From: Merluccius polli
Taxonomy: Eukaryota > Chordata > Actinopteri > Gadiformes > Merlucciidae
Assembly (NCBI GenBank): GCA_030340625.1
Contig: JAOPHQ010004321.1
Location: 5,001 to 69,000 of the forward strand
DNA: 64,000 nt
Reading direction: 5' to 3'
Shown here in pieces: positions 52,557 to 64,000 of this stretch. A program made the translations under genes and the position numbers. The notes under the pieces are model-generated. The model searched no databases. It saw only the letters and a program-made list of their open reading frames with translations, and was not told the origin of the DNA. Position 1 is the first letter of the stretch; each line of letters starts with the position of its first letter.

Positions 52557-54876
52557 CCTTTTAGGCGCTGATTTACTCGTGATTTCATCTCTCGATTATT
52601 TATCTCAGCATTCAGTCAGCATTTAGGATTTAACACACAATAGTTCACAATAGTTTACCAATGAAAAAAAGGTGGAGGTGAGATGAAAATAATTTGTGGG
52701 TTTTGTAGATGTGGACAAGTGGACAAAGTAGGCTGTTGAGTTTAGATGAAATACAACTTCCCTTTTTCCACTATACCAAGGGGACTTATGATAACTTTGG
52801 CTATAATACTTCATGCTGTATTCAGTTTATTCAGATTTTACTCTGTTTATTCAGTACTGGTTGTTTGAATACTTTAGGTATTTTTCCCCAGTGTACACCA
52901 GAGATGCAATTTATAAATATTAAAATTAGGCGACAGTTGAGAAATGTTTTCATTGAATGATTTCCATATGTATTCCATCTATCCTTGACAAGTGCAGATT
53001 GGGATTGAGTCGACTATGAGGAAAGTAAATGGAGTTGGTTCAAACATGCAGGCAGAGACGCTGAGTGAAGTCATCTTTCTTCCTCGTTCAGTCGAGGTCT
53101 TCAACATCTGCTATTCTAATATGATAAATCGAAAGGCAATACGATTTTACCAAATTGCTACATGGACAGAATACAATCGGATACAATACAATTTGTAATA
53201 AATTATAACGTTATTTTTTGTGTTTTGGAGTGAAATGGCGGTTGAAAGAGGACCTCACCAGTAGATCTTAAAGACCTCATTGATGACTGAAAACAAGCAT
53301 GTGTATCATTTAAAAACAAAAGTCAATTCAGCGGAAAACGGATGATTGTAACAGTTAATGTTATGGCGTATGTTAATGTGTTTTGGAAAACCATCTTGAG
53401 AATATGCCGTCGTCAGCAGTATCAAATGTATCTCCCCAGGGAGATTATTACTGTTAGATGTGGTATGTCCAGATGCCAACAACCTGTAATGCCTCGGCTT
53501 TATACACTTTATTTTTTTAGATTTAACCCGCTCCTTCCTTTGGTCGATTTGGTCTTCATCCACGACGAGCTGCAATGTTTTACACAAAACCGCCGGCCTT
53601 CTGGCGTATTACACACGGCTGCCAAGACAACGGCATCATTCAGCCTTTAATTAGTCGAGGTGAATTTTTGAATTATTTTGTGATTATTCCAAAAAATACC
53701 GTCAGGTACAAAAAATATTGAATAGCAGACAACTTGGCACCTGTGGGCTGTCGTCATTTGACCTCTGTATAAATTCCACAGCAGTAGTCTCACACAGAGA
53801 GCATATCATCTAGCTGTACACCATGCCATCTCCTGTCACACAATTAGCCACATAATTACCGTGCTGGCACCAAAAAACATTTATATATATATATTTTGTA
53901 TCAGCGCTATAATCTTTCCTACTGGCAAGCTGTGGAGAATCTCAGGTGACAGCGTTCTGCTGAAACAGCCTGCAACCACACTGGGAAGCACAATGAAACT
54001 GTTCTGCTAAGTGGTTACATATTCGATCTTCACATGTTATGTTTCATCCGATCACAGGGTTATATAATAATGTGGATTGTGTTCCTTCCCATCACTGGCG
54101 TTGTTTTGTCATTAGCACTTAATCTTAAACCTTCGTAAAAAACAACTTATGCAGTTATGCGATCTGCTTAAACGCTCGGCGTATTGTTTGTTGGAGGATG
54201 CGATGACGAAGGTGTGCGGGGATTCATTTCCAGGTGAACTTTCTGCGGGAAGAGGACATTTTGCTGTTCGCCGAATCGCCTTTGGGAAATGTTTTTTTGT
54301 CTTTTGTTTCGCTTTTTCGGACCGCAGCGTTTCCCTTTCGCTTTTTTAAGGATGAATTTCAAGCCCGGGCCCGCGTTATCCGGCGTACGGTTAGCATCGC
54401 GAGCTATAAGAAAACAAGTCATCAATGTGCATCACATCTGTGCCCAAACAACCCCCAGGGGAGGCTTTGCGTCGGCATAACTTTTGCCTCATTCATTATC
54501 ACACCCGTTCGTAGTTTCGCCAAAAACCACCGTGGCAAATGTGCCCTCGCATACCACAAGCTCTGCTCAAACGCTGCCAGATATTAAAATGTTATACTTT
54601 TCCATGTTGTATTAGTCAAGTAGATTTTGATCTCTCCACGAATATGCACAGTGCCTTCCCCACCGTGGCTATTGTCTTTGTGAGTGTACCCCACTGCCTT
54701 GAGCCTTTCTATTTTTAATATGGCTGCTTCTCAACGAGCCGACCCCGTCAGGCAGAAAGACCTCCGTGAAGATTAAAGTGAGATGTGTAACAGCACCTGT
54801 CATTCTTAATAACGCAACGGCTTTTTCATGTTAGCATCTTCATTAGCAGTTTTCTAACCTCTAGCGAAAGCCGTGT

Positions 54877-54921
54877 GTCCCCATAAGTCATGTCCCCATA
54901 AGTCGCGTCCCCATAAGTCAT
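54877..54921. repeat. 15-bp tandem repeat, three copies
   Basis: GTCCCCATAAGTCAT at 54877, 54892 and 54907; the middle copy differs by two bases. Confidence 0.95.
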
Positions 54922-55066
54922 GTAGGCCTACCCATATGTTGTGTGTCCTTGCGGTATTACTTTTTTGCACCTTTGGCATTCTCTCTTATTTGTCAAGTAT
55001 GCGATGGGCTTAAATCCATCGCAGGGATTTTTAACACCTAATCCGTCTTGTGTGGGGTGGGGGAGT

Positions 55067-55090
55067 GGGGGGGGGGGGGGGGGGGGGGGG
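55067..55090. repeat. G24 run
   Basis: Homopolymer preceded by other short G runs, a G-quadruplex-prone block. Confidence 0.93.
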
Positions 55091-57748
55091 CTCAGAGGCC
55101 CACCTGGAATCCATTACCACCACATACTGTATTTCCAGACACCAGAGACACACATTTAGAAACATACATGCACATACACAAGGTATACAGGCATACGTTG
55201 CAATAGTGTAATAAACGTGTGTATACACAAACACACCAATGCACACGCACACACACATACACACACTAGTATGTGTGTGTCTGAGTGAGATTGAGCGGCT
55301 CAAGTCGTCATGTCAAAGTGTGCTGGATAAACTGCGTGTTGGAGACTTGCATGTGGATCTTATTTCCAAAAACTGGAGCTAACAGATCCTTTTTTTTTAA
55401 ACCTTATATCTTTAGTTCCCTTTTTTTCCGGTAGGACTTGTCAGCAACACATTCTTTGAGATCAGTGGTGTCGGCTGAAACACTAAAAACCTGGAGCCAA
55501 ACTGCTGGTGTAAACAGGAGCTCAAACGCCCCCCATTTTTCCAACTTTTATCTTGTAATATAAACAGCGTTGAAAGCGTGTTGCATTCTGGGATTGATTT
55601 GTGGCGAGGGTAAAAAAGGGTAAATACAGAAATCACTGAGTGATTGTCAGCCTGAGTTTAGGTTGAGGGGCGGGGGCAGGGGGGGGGGGTTGTAGACGGC
55701 GCTATTCTATCTGGGATAATATGTGTTTGTAAAGCATGAAATAAGAATAATGGTAACCATCCAATGGGAGCACAATGGAAAGACAAAAAAAACCGACACA
55801 TCAAAAAACCTTAATGGTCCGAAAAACATGTCAGCTAGAAGGTCAACAAGTATTTACTCCTCAGCGTCTGGACTGTTAGTCCATATCCAAGGAGGCAGAC
55901 GTAGCGGCATGTCCAACTTCTAAATCAGCACCAGTGCCCCGGCGCGTCCAGCTGACAGTGATAATATAGCGGCCCAACCTCGCCATGTGATTGTAACGCT
56001 ACACATGTCTGGGAGACGAGATGCTGGGCCTTGGAAACGCACCGCCATCAGCCATAGCTGAACAAATTAGATCTGCTATCCTTTAACTTAGTTGACCCAA
56101 ACTGGCTTTGAAGCGCCTTTATCCACAACGAAACCAAGAACGTTTGTGATGGATGTTTACTTTCTCTGTTATAAACTGACAAATGACTTCCTTACTGTTA
56201 CGCCAGCAGCGGGACATGGATAGCATGTCACTCCGCAGAGAGCGGAGCATCCATCCGCTGCATCGTTCTCATCCGCAGTCTTTGCATTTCAGGATTTCAG
56301 TATTTCAGATATGTCGCTCGCACCACCGCCGTGGCCATCTGTCATCAGTCTGTCCCCGGGAATTGCGACGACCAGAATTTTTTCCCAGGCATGAAGGCAT
56401 GCGTCGCCGCCTCGGTCACATCTGCACGTCGGCCCCGGAGGCTGACGAGAACATAACCGTTTCTGCGTGTCGGGGGGGGATCGGGCCCGAAGGATTCTGC
56501 GGGCCGCGGCCGGATTAGCGCGAAGGCGTCCGCTTCCTCGGCGAGAAAAGCGGTTCGCAAAGTAAGCTGGCGTTGACCTCAAACGCCGAGCTCATAGCTG
56601 GCTTCCTCTCCCTTGACCGAGATTCCTGGACGCCGAGAGATCGATGATCTGTTTTCACGACATTGAGGTCTGAGTCTTTTGGTATTCCGACTTATCGGAG
56701 TCCAGGACATTCCCGCCGCGCCAGAGACCGGCGTTGCAGTCCCAGCTGGCCCTCGGCCGCTGGTTCATTAAGAGCTTTAAGAAATGGAAAGCGGACAGTT
56801 ACTTGCGCTCGCGGCTTGTAGGTTAAACCGAGGAATTTGGGGCGGATCGGTAATTGCGTACACAATCCCTTTCCTGACGAAAAAACCTGTTGGCTCCCAA
56901 ACTGTGTGTGTGTGAGCAATAGCACAGCTGAAGTATTAAGTGTGTAAGTATTTTTATAGGCTAGTCATACAACAACTATTGTATCAGAGTTCGTTGCTTC
57001 ATTTTGTTGAACGTTAACACCGAATACATCCTAAACACAAATGGTGTTAGATCGGTTTCTGGTAACGCCCCCAAAACAAGACAGCTCTGGAGTTGGCACC
57101 CATGCGACGGAGGAGAAATGCAGCATTTCTTTTTCGGGGAAATGACACTGACAGAAACTGGCGCTGGAAGTCAGAAGGATCTATGACTTTCTTGCGCGCC
57201 AACATCACACGTTTGGGTACAATGGTGCATTGTGTGGCCGTCATTTAATCCCCGCCGCGCGCGGGACCCCGGTGATCACCTTGGGATGATGTCATCACAG
57301 CTGCTGGTGTGAGTAACAAACACCTATGGGAGGGCAAAAATGGCTGAAGGGCCACGAAAGTCAGAGATTCCTTCAAAAGAAGCTTCAACATGCGATTCAA
57401 ACGGGAAGAAATTGATATAATTAAGGTACAATTAAATGAACCCGTGTAAGACTTGTACGAAGCCTGGCCTTAAGCGGCATGCGCCATGGTGTCATGGGAG
57501 AGAATATGTGTTACAAGTCGAGTGAAAGAAACCAAATATATTTTTGGATTCAAATCAAATAATAGGGTCCTACACAAGAGGCTTGCATGTGCAGCATGAA
57601 CTATTATTTTTCACCCACAATTCATTTGGGTTTTTTGGAACTATCCATCATACATATTATTTTTAATATACCATTTAATACACACAGTATATAGACAGAG
57701 CATTGCCATTTATATGCACCAAACTGTGGGACGCCAGACAGGAATGTT

Positions 57749-57783
57749 TGAGCGGTATTACCCATATAGTGTAATACCGCTCA
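57749..57783. repeat. perfect 13-bp palindrome, 9-nt loop
   Basis: TGAGCGGTATTAC and its exact reverse complement. Confidence 0.93.
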
Positions 57784-58882
57784 GTATATTACGCTATACG
57801 GGCGACATTATATGTAAAAAAACAACAACAACAACAACAACCATTACAGTTAGACGCAGACAGAAAAGTATACGCTTATAAAACGGCAGAGAAATTACAC
57901 AAGAAATGATTGTTGTGGACGTTTTTAGTCCGCAGTTTAACAGTCTGTGTGCTGAGGGCAGGCATGCGCCAGACACTGTGTCCATGCCACTAGTTGCATG
58001 CATGTGGCTGGCTTCAATTAAAACGCCATTACTGTCAGCTCCGATCAACGCTGCTCTTAGGGATCACCGCAGCGGCAATTAAGCTTACATTTATCTGCGC
58101 TGTCCAAGCGCTGTTTAACTCTAAGCGCACTATTACTACAGAATACCGCAGATCGGATAATCTAATTTTACGGGGGTTTACCGTATTTATTCTGTTGGAA
58201 TATTAAAATCGCAAGTGATAATGAGAATACGGTATTTATAGACTTTATTGGTCAGGCTGCGTCATAAATCTCAATTTGGGGGGAGCCGGCCACAGTCTGC
58301 CGGGCGCAGGCCCCGCTGCATGGCGCTCTGCAGGAATGTGTACCTAGGAGCCCGTTAAAATGTCCCCGCGGTCGCCAGCGCCACACACATTTACTTCACC
58401 TTGGGGATAAACAAATCCACGTTGTGCTACCGTAGAGAGAGGTGAATACTGTGCATAGCTGCTTCAAAGTGGAGCATGTGTGCGCCTGTGTGTGTGTGTG
58501 TGTGTGTGTGTGTTTGTTACAATTACAGTTATTCTGTTATCATCCTCTTAACCTTCCAACACCACCTGACACGGAGTTTCGTTGTATATTTTAATTCTTG
58601 AACTTTATTTCTTAGCTCCAAGAAATATATAATACAATATATAATAGGTCCTATACATTTACTAATGCGCTTATTTACAATTTACACAATTTACAATGAC
58701 ATTCGTGAGTGAGACATGAATCTGGAATGCACCTCCCCTCCTCCCTCCTCCCCTCCTCCCTCCTTCCCTCCTGTGTCTACAATGAAACTTCAGTGCGAGA
58801 CGGTCCCATCCTCGGAGAAGACGTTTGAAAGCACTTAAACACTGTGACCCAGTGATAGCCTGTCTCTACACCCGACCCCAAG

Positions 58883-59012
<130 letters not shown>

Positions 59013-59797
59013 CGGCATCATTTGATTTAGGGCCGTGGATGGCCTTCTGGGGGCCCTTGATTGCCACAGATCCGTGCGAGGCTTTCATGTGGTCAGCGTT
59101 TAGAAAGAAAACAAGGGTCACTGTTATCATTTAAATAATCGGAGTCACTTAAAAGGAGCAACAGCGCGCATTCCTGCTCCTCCGACTCTGAAAGTCCCCA
59201 CTCTTTCGGAAATGGCCTTAATCCATCTTGTTGGGAAAGGAGAGGAGGAGGATAGGAACAATTATCTCCCAGAGCAACGTCTTCTGTTTAAGACGAGCAT
59301 TTACTGCTCTGTTCTTTGTAAAAGAAAGGAAAGAAAAAACCTGAAACACACGAAGGGGGGGCTCCGGATTAGCTTCCTGGAATGCGCCTTTGTAAGAAAC
59401 TGGGAAGTTGTGAAATTGTAGTTGAGTTTTGATTAAAGTGGTCCTGCTAATGATCCACATCAGAGTATGGGGGAGACGTGCGTCGGACGCAGCCGCGCAA
59501 CGCTGTAACAATAAACCGTCTCCGCCGTCCGCCGAAGAAGAAGACATGTGGCTTTTAGGGCTTTTCCCCCCGCCGCCATACATTTCGGTTCAAACGGTTG
59601 CTTTCGGTTTGGTTTATACAGCGACGCTTTTTTTCCCCCTCTTGCATATTTTATTAATTGTTTAGAGGAAGAAAAAAACAAACATGAAATAATGTAAAAA
59701 GCGATTCGGTATAAAATGACAAAACAATGTCTTTCTGGTTGTCCTGGTAGATGCCATAATGACTAATTGATGAGTTAAACTTACACTAACAACTTAC

Positions 59798-60148
59798 AAG
59801 CGAATTAAGCAGCCAAATCACCGGAAGTCATTCACTTTCTATGGGCAAGAGCGACCAAAGCGACACAAGCGACGACAAACGCTACCAGCGGCAAAAGTTG
59901 AGCGACCAGAGCGACCAAAAAAAGTTGAAGACGGCTGAACTTTATGCAAATTACTATGACGCGTTTCGGCGGCAAAACACTGACAACCAATCGGAATGTA
60001 GACGCTCTTCGCTTGCGTGGATCGAAGGGAACACAGGCACTTACGTCATGAGCTACTTGAGCGACAAAAGCGAACGACAAACGCGAACAGAAATATTTGC
60101 AGCGATACTTTACGAGCGACCAAAGTGTCTTTGCAGCTTAATTCGCTT
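59798..60148. mobile_element. MITE-like element with GCGACCA repeats
   Basis: Inverted ends AAGCGAATTAAGCAGC (59798-59813) and its near-complement at 60133-60148 (15 of 16). The left half has many AGCGACCAAAGCGAC-type direct repeats. A 152-codon open frame crosses it and runs past its right end, so it is not a conserved gene. Confidence 0.6.
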
Positions 60149-60652
60149 CTGGTGTGAACACACAGTAAGACATACTTATGGAAGGCATTCCCTGAAGCGA
60201 CACTCCTCATCCACGGCGTTTCTGAGAAGCGTGTGTTTTGTCGGTCCGCAAATTACACTTCGCCGTCTGCAATTAAGTTCCCCAACAGCGCCGCTATGAG
60301 AATCTGAAACGCTTACTTTCCTGCAAAAGGCCAAACGGGTTTTGTGGCCCCGATCGCCCGGCTCCTGGCTCCTGGCTCGCAGCTGTGGGCCGAGGAAGGA
60401 AGGAAGGCAGCTCTCTCTCTTAGCCTCTCACCCCCGCAGCGGGGAAGGGCTGTACTCACCCATGGATCATGCGTCGGGATGGAAGCATGGCTATAGCGTC
60501 GGCGGCGCCTTGGCCCACACGCATGTGAGCGGCGCCGCGTGACGCATCAAAGACTTCCACACGCCAGACGTTGTCACCGGGCTTGACTGCTTCACGGCCG
60601 GCTGATTTATAGGTGTCATGCTGGGGTTCCAGCCATGGGAGCCTAATAATGA

Positions 60653-60995
<343 letters not shown>

Positions 60996-62206
60996 AATCT
61001 GCAGCTCTGGGTGTGTAAGCGCGGTCTCCATTAATAAGAATCAACGTCTATGGACCGAGGTATGGACAACATCAATGTGTTGTGTTATGTAATACGTCCG
61101 AGCTTAGACCCAGAAATCCTCTCCAGAATGTTTCCACCTGGTGTTTTCACCATGACGACAGCAGAGATGACGTACTGTCCCCCCCCCCCTGTGTCTTATG
61201 TCTTGAGGTACAGTTTGAAGACGATGCACTGGTTTGCATTTATATGGTGCCACAACTAAATGTCACATGTTAGTACGGCACAGCTATAACCCGGTTCATA
61301 CCAGTTCGTGTAAATCTCATCATTCATCATTCCCTCTCAAGATGTTTTGTTCAATTAGAGAGAGACAGAGCTGATGGAAAACGTTTGATTTGATGGTTCA
61401 ATTATACAACATGTCAAGGTCTTTGATCGTCCTTAAAAACAGAAAAACGCTTCATTTGCCTTGATAGGACTTAAACCACCACTATTGTAAAACAGATTGG
61501 AAAAGTAACACATTTTTTCCGTCCATCCATGTTTTTAGAACGGCTTTATAAGCGCAGCTCAAACGGCCGCAGTTGAGTTTCACAATAAGAGGTCAAAGTG
61601 TCGTTACCTTTCGGAGACCCCTGGCACCAAATAGGAGGAAACTGCGAATTACCTTCGTCCAAACCAAGTGAAACCGGCAAACCGAGACTTTCAAGGTTCA
61701 CGCACGTGATTATCCTCTTATTGTATTAAAATCACAATTGGCCGCAATGTTTTGACGTGATATATCGGCTGGGATAATCCCAATGATGGACAAAAACAAA
61801 ACGCTGAGGTTTACTCACACCAAGGAATTTAAGAAGCTACTTAAAATATTATGGATTTATTTATTCTTTTACCTCCATTTCCCATTTGGCTTTACATGAT
61901 ACTTATTTAGTATTTCGGTTGACATGGTTCCCTTGGCCCCGACTCAGAACAATATAACTCAACTTTATATGTAATTATAATGTAGTTATAATAACAGTGT
62001 GTGTTGCCACGTTTTACAAGTCGGTCATTTCTCATCCTTAAATCATCCTTCACCTTATTATTCTTAATATGACTTTTTCTGGACTCTTCATATTTCTCTC
62101 CACCCATCCAAGTAAGGAAAGTACAAAAGTGATCTAAGAGACTTTTGATTGGAAAAAATGTGATAAAACCTGCAGCATCCATGGGGAAACCATAGGATTT
62201 AGGAGG

Positions 62207-62290
62207 AAATGGCGACCCAAGAGCGGGACTTGAACCCACACTGGGAAGCTACAGGAGGAAAGGTCGAAGCCCATCCTGCCACTGTGCCAC
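62207..62290 (-). repeat. tRNA-like fragment or SINE head
   Basis: On the minus strand TGGCACAGTGGCAGGATGGG (A-box-like) and GGGTTCAAGTCCC (B box) are spaced about 35 nt apart. The acceptor ends do not pair convincingly, so it is not called a tRNA gene. Confidence 0.45.
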
Positions 62291-63828
62291 CTTCACTTCA
62301 TTATTATTCAGATATCACAGCCTACATCATATTAACTTTACACCATTTCTGCAGAACGTGGATTAATCATTGCCCTGTGCGAACCATAAATACCACCAGT
62401 AGTGTGTCGTATTGTCCGGTATGGCCTATTGTGTTGCATTGAAGTGAGTGGCATTGTATTGTTGTAAATCTATATCTGCGAGCGGAAGAGCCGATTGTTC
62501 TTCAACGTAGCATATGCTACCACATAGCATATGCCACGTGAAGAAATGTACAAACTTTCTGATGATGACAATCACCGGGGGAGCGCGGTCGCGGGTACAT
62601 CATTGTTGCGGGCCCTCCGGTGAACGGACCCGCTAAATAGTATCACCTTTACGCGCCGACAATGGCATCAAACACGTCCAATACTTCCTCCCACTGCCCA
62701 GTTTAGTTAGTCGTCCATTGTCTCCCACAATAGACCTTGACACTTTGAATTGGAGCCTGTGATGGATAGCTTTTGAGGTCAAAAGCCCTGACTGCTATAT
62801 TGATTTCATCCTTTAGCCCCGGACAGCTTCTCTTCCTGAATAGACGCGGCGGCTTGGCGGTGGGAGTCGCAGCGACCTTGTGGGAAAGTGTGCGCCGCTC
62901 AGAAGTGATGGGCCGGCTTTCCTTAGAACCGGACCGGGTATCACACTTTCATTTACTACATATACAACACGTCACTCACTCAGGGCTTCATGGCTCTCGC
63001 GCAGTCAAAGTAAAGATATGATTCAAAAATGTGGTTGATGTAGTGATATGTAGTCAGGCTGTACACCAGTAGCTACCTTATAGCCTAAACAGACGTCCGT
63101 TTAGCGGGAGACATGACGTCAGCTCAGTTGTAATAGGCCCTGCATGCACAGGCCCGTCCGTATAAACAGCTTCTCACTGGTTTTTCTGTGTCGAAATAAA
63201 CAATAGAAATACTGTTTTTCACGACAAAGAAAGAGGAAGGACTAACCTTCAAACACTAAATGTGTTCCCAAAACATCTCCCCATGCATGGGGTGTGTCAT
63301 CCCAGGCGGCGCATAACGATGGTTAACAGATTAAGGAGAGAGAAAGAAAAAGTTTGAGCCATTCCGGATTGGTCTTGGCTCTTCAACATGGGGTCATAGT
63401 GTCACATCCTAATACACCTCCTTTCACCTTAAGCGGTCCAGCATCATGTACCGTGATGCTTAACTATTTCCCCCATTTATTTTTCTTTCTTTTTCATTTT
63501 TCTTTATTATTTTTTATATATTTTTTGTGCATTTTATATGCCGCTTGTATCTATCCAACACGATTCCTGAGTCAATAAATCGTGCGTAATTGGTTGGTGC
63601 GGAAAAAGTAAAAAAAACAAAATACAAAAAATATATATACAAAAAAAAAAAATATATATATAAAGGATCTAACGTTGGGGTTTAATACACGCAGTGTACA
63701 GTTTAATAGTTTTTCCCCCCCTCCTCCTAACGAGCCTCCTGGAGCCGGTGAGCTGGACGGGCCCAGATCGGGTTCGCTGTGTGTCAGGATGGTGGATGGG
63801 GGCGGAGGAAGCGCAGCCATTAGGCTCC

Positions 63829-63837
63829 TATAAAAAG
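63829..63837 (+). promoter_or_regulatory. dkk2: TATA box, candidate dkk2 promoter
   Basis: TATAAAAAG in a GC-rich setting, followed by about 160 bases of unspliced-looking leader to the edge. In human the next gene beyond PAPSS1 in this direction is DKK2. No coding sequence is in view, so the gene name is an inference from synteny. Confidence 0.35.
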
Positions 63838-64000
63838 AAAAGCATCCGACCATCATAAAGTATCAGGCTGCTGCAGCACCATCAGCACCCGCGCCAGGGA
63901 CCGGGGACCAAGCTGGAAACCACTTTGCAACAAAACAAAAAGAAATCCCCCCGATTTTTTTACTCGCTTTTCAGTCCATCCGTCCATTTATTTTTCTTTT

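Noticed and set aside
54149..54587. Overlapping 66- and 117-codon plus-strand frames
   Set aside because: No homology recognised, no exon-like boundaries, and two frames are open over the same stretch, as in chance sequence.

Overview
The window is vertebrate nuclear DNA, almost certainly from a teleost fish. Its genes are split by GT-AG introns, it is full of dinucleotide microsatellites and long C or G runs, and it carries fish-type tRNA-derived SINEs and short hAT-like elements. The microsatellite density recalls gadiform (cod-like) genomes, but that is only an impression. There is no operon, CRISPR array, complete tRNA gene or rRNA.

Five protein-coding genes can be read, four of them completely. 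From left to right: (1) the last coding exon (5659-5738, +) and 3' UTR of lef1, a Wnt-pathway HMG-box factor, with about 5.6 kb of simple-sequence-rich intron before it; (2) hadh (8623-11569, -), mitochondrial short/medium-chain 3-hydroxyacyl-CoA dehydrogenase, 8 exons, 309 aa; (3) cyp2u1 (13007-19499, -), a fatty-acid hydroxylase P450, 5 exons, 531 aa, with a first intron swollen by nested transposons; (4) sgms2 (21077-24653, -), sphingomyelin synthase 2, 5 coding exons, 358 aa; (5) papss1 (28925-47261, +), bifunctional PAPS synthase 1, 12 exons, 624 aa. All exon junctions were checked for splice signals, for phase and for a continuous reading frame. After papss1 come about 15 kb with no recognisable gene. 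A TATA box at 63829 may mark the promoter of dkk2, the gene expected next by synteny.

The order and orientation lef1 > < hadh < cyp2u1 < sgms2 papss1 > matches the human 4q25 block LEF1-HADH-CYP2U1-SGMS2-PAPSS1(-DKK2), as I recall it. The genes do not form one pathway. They cover fatty-acid beta-oxidation, fatty-acid hydroxylation, sphingolipid synthesis, sulfate activation and Wnt transcription. The block is an ancient syntenic neighbourhood rather than a functional cluster.

The non-coding part holds several notable structures. These are a perfect 32-bp-arm palindrome in papss1 intron 3, a 37-nt-arm hairpin upstream of papss1 exon 8 with a (CA)35 tract just after that exon's donor, a 43-nt-arm hairpin in the papss1 3' UTR, hAT-like elements with intact 8-bp target duplications (one nested, one in tandem), a palindrome of opposed CCAAT boxes upstream of cyp2u1, and an (AC)n / G38 / (TG)n inverted microsatellite near 60.8 kb. 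I found no convincing new protein system.
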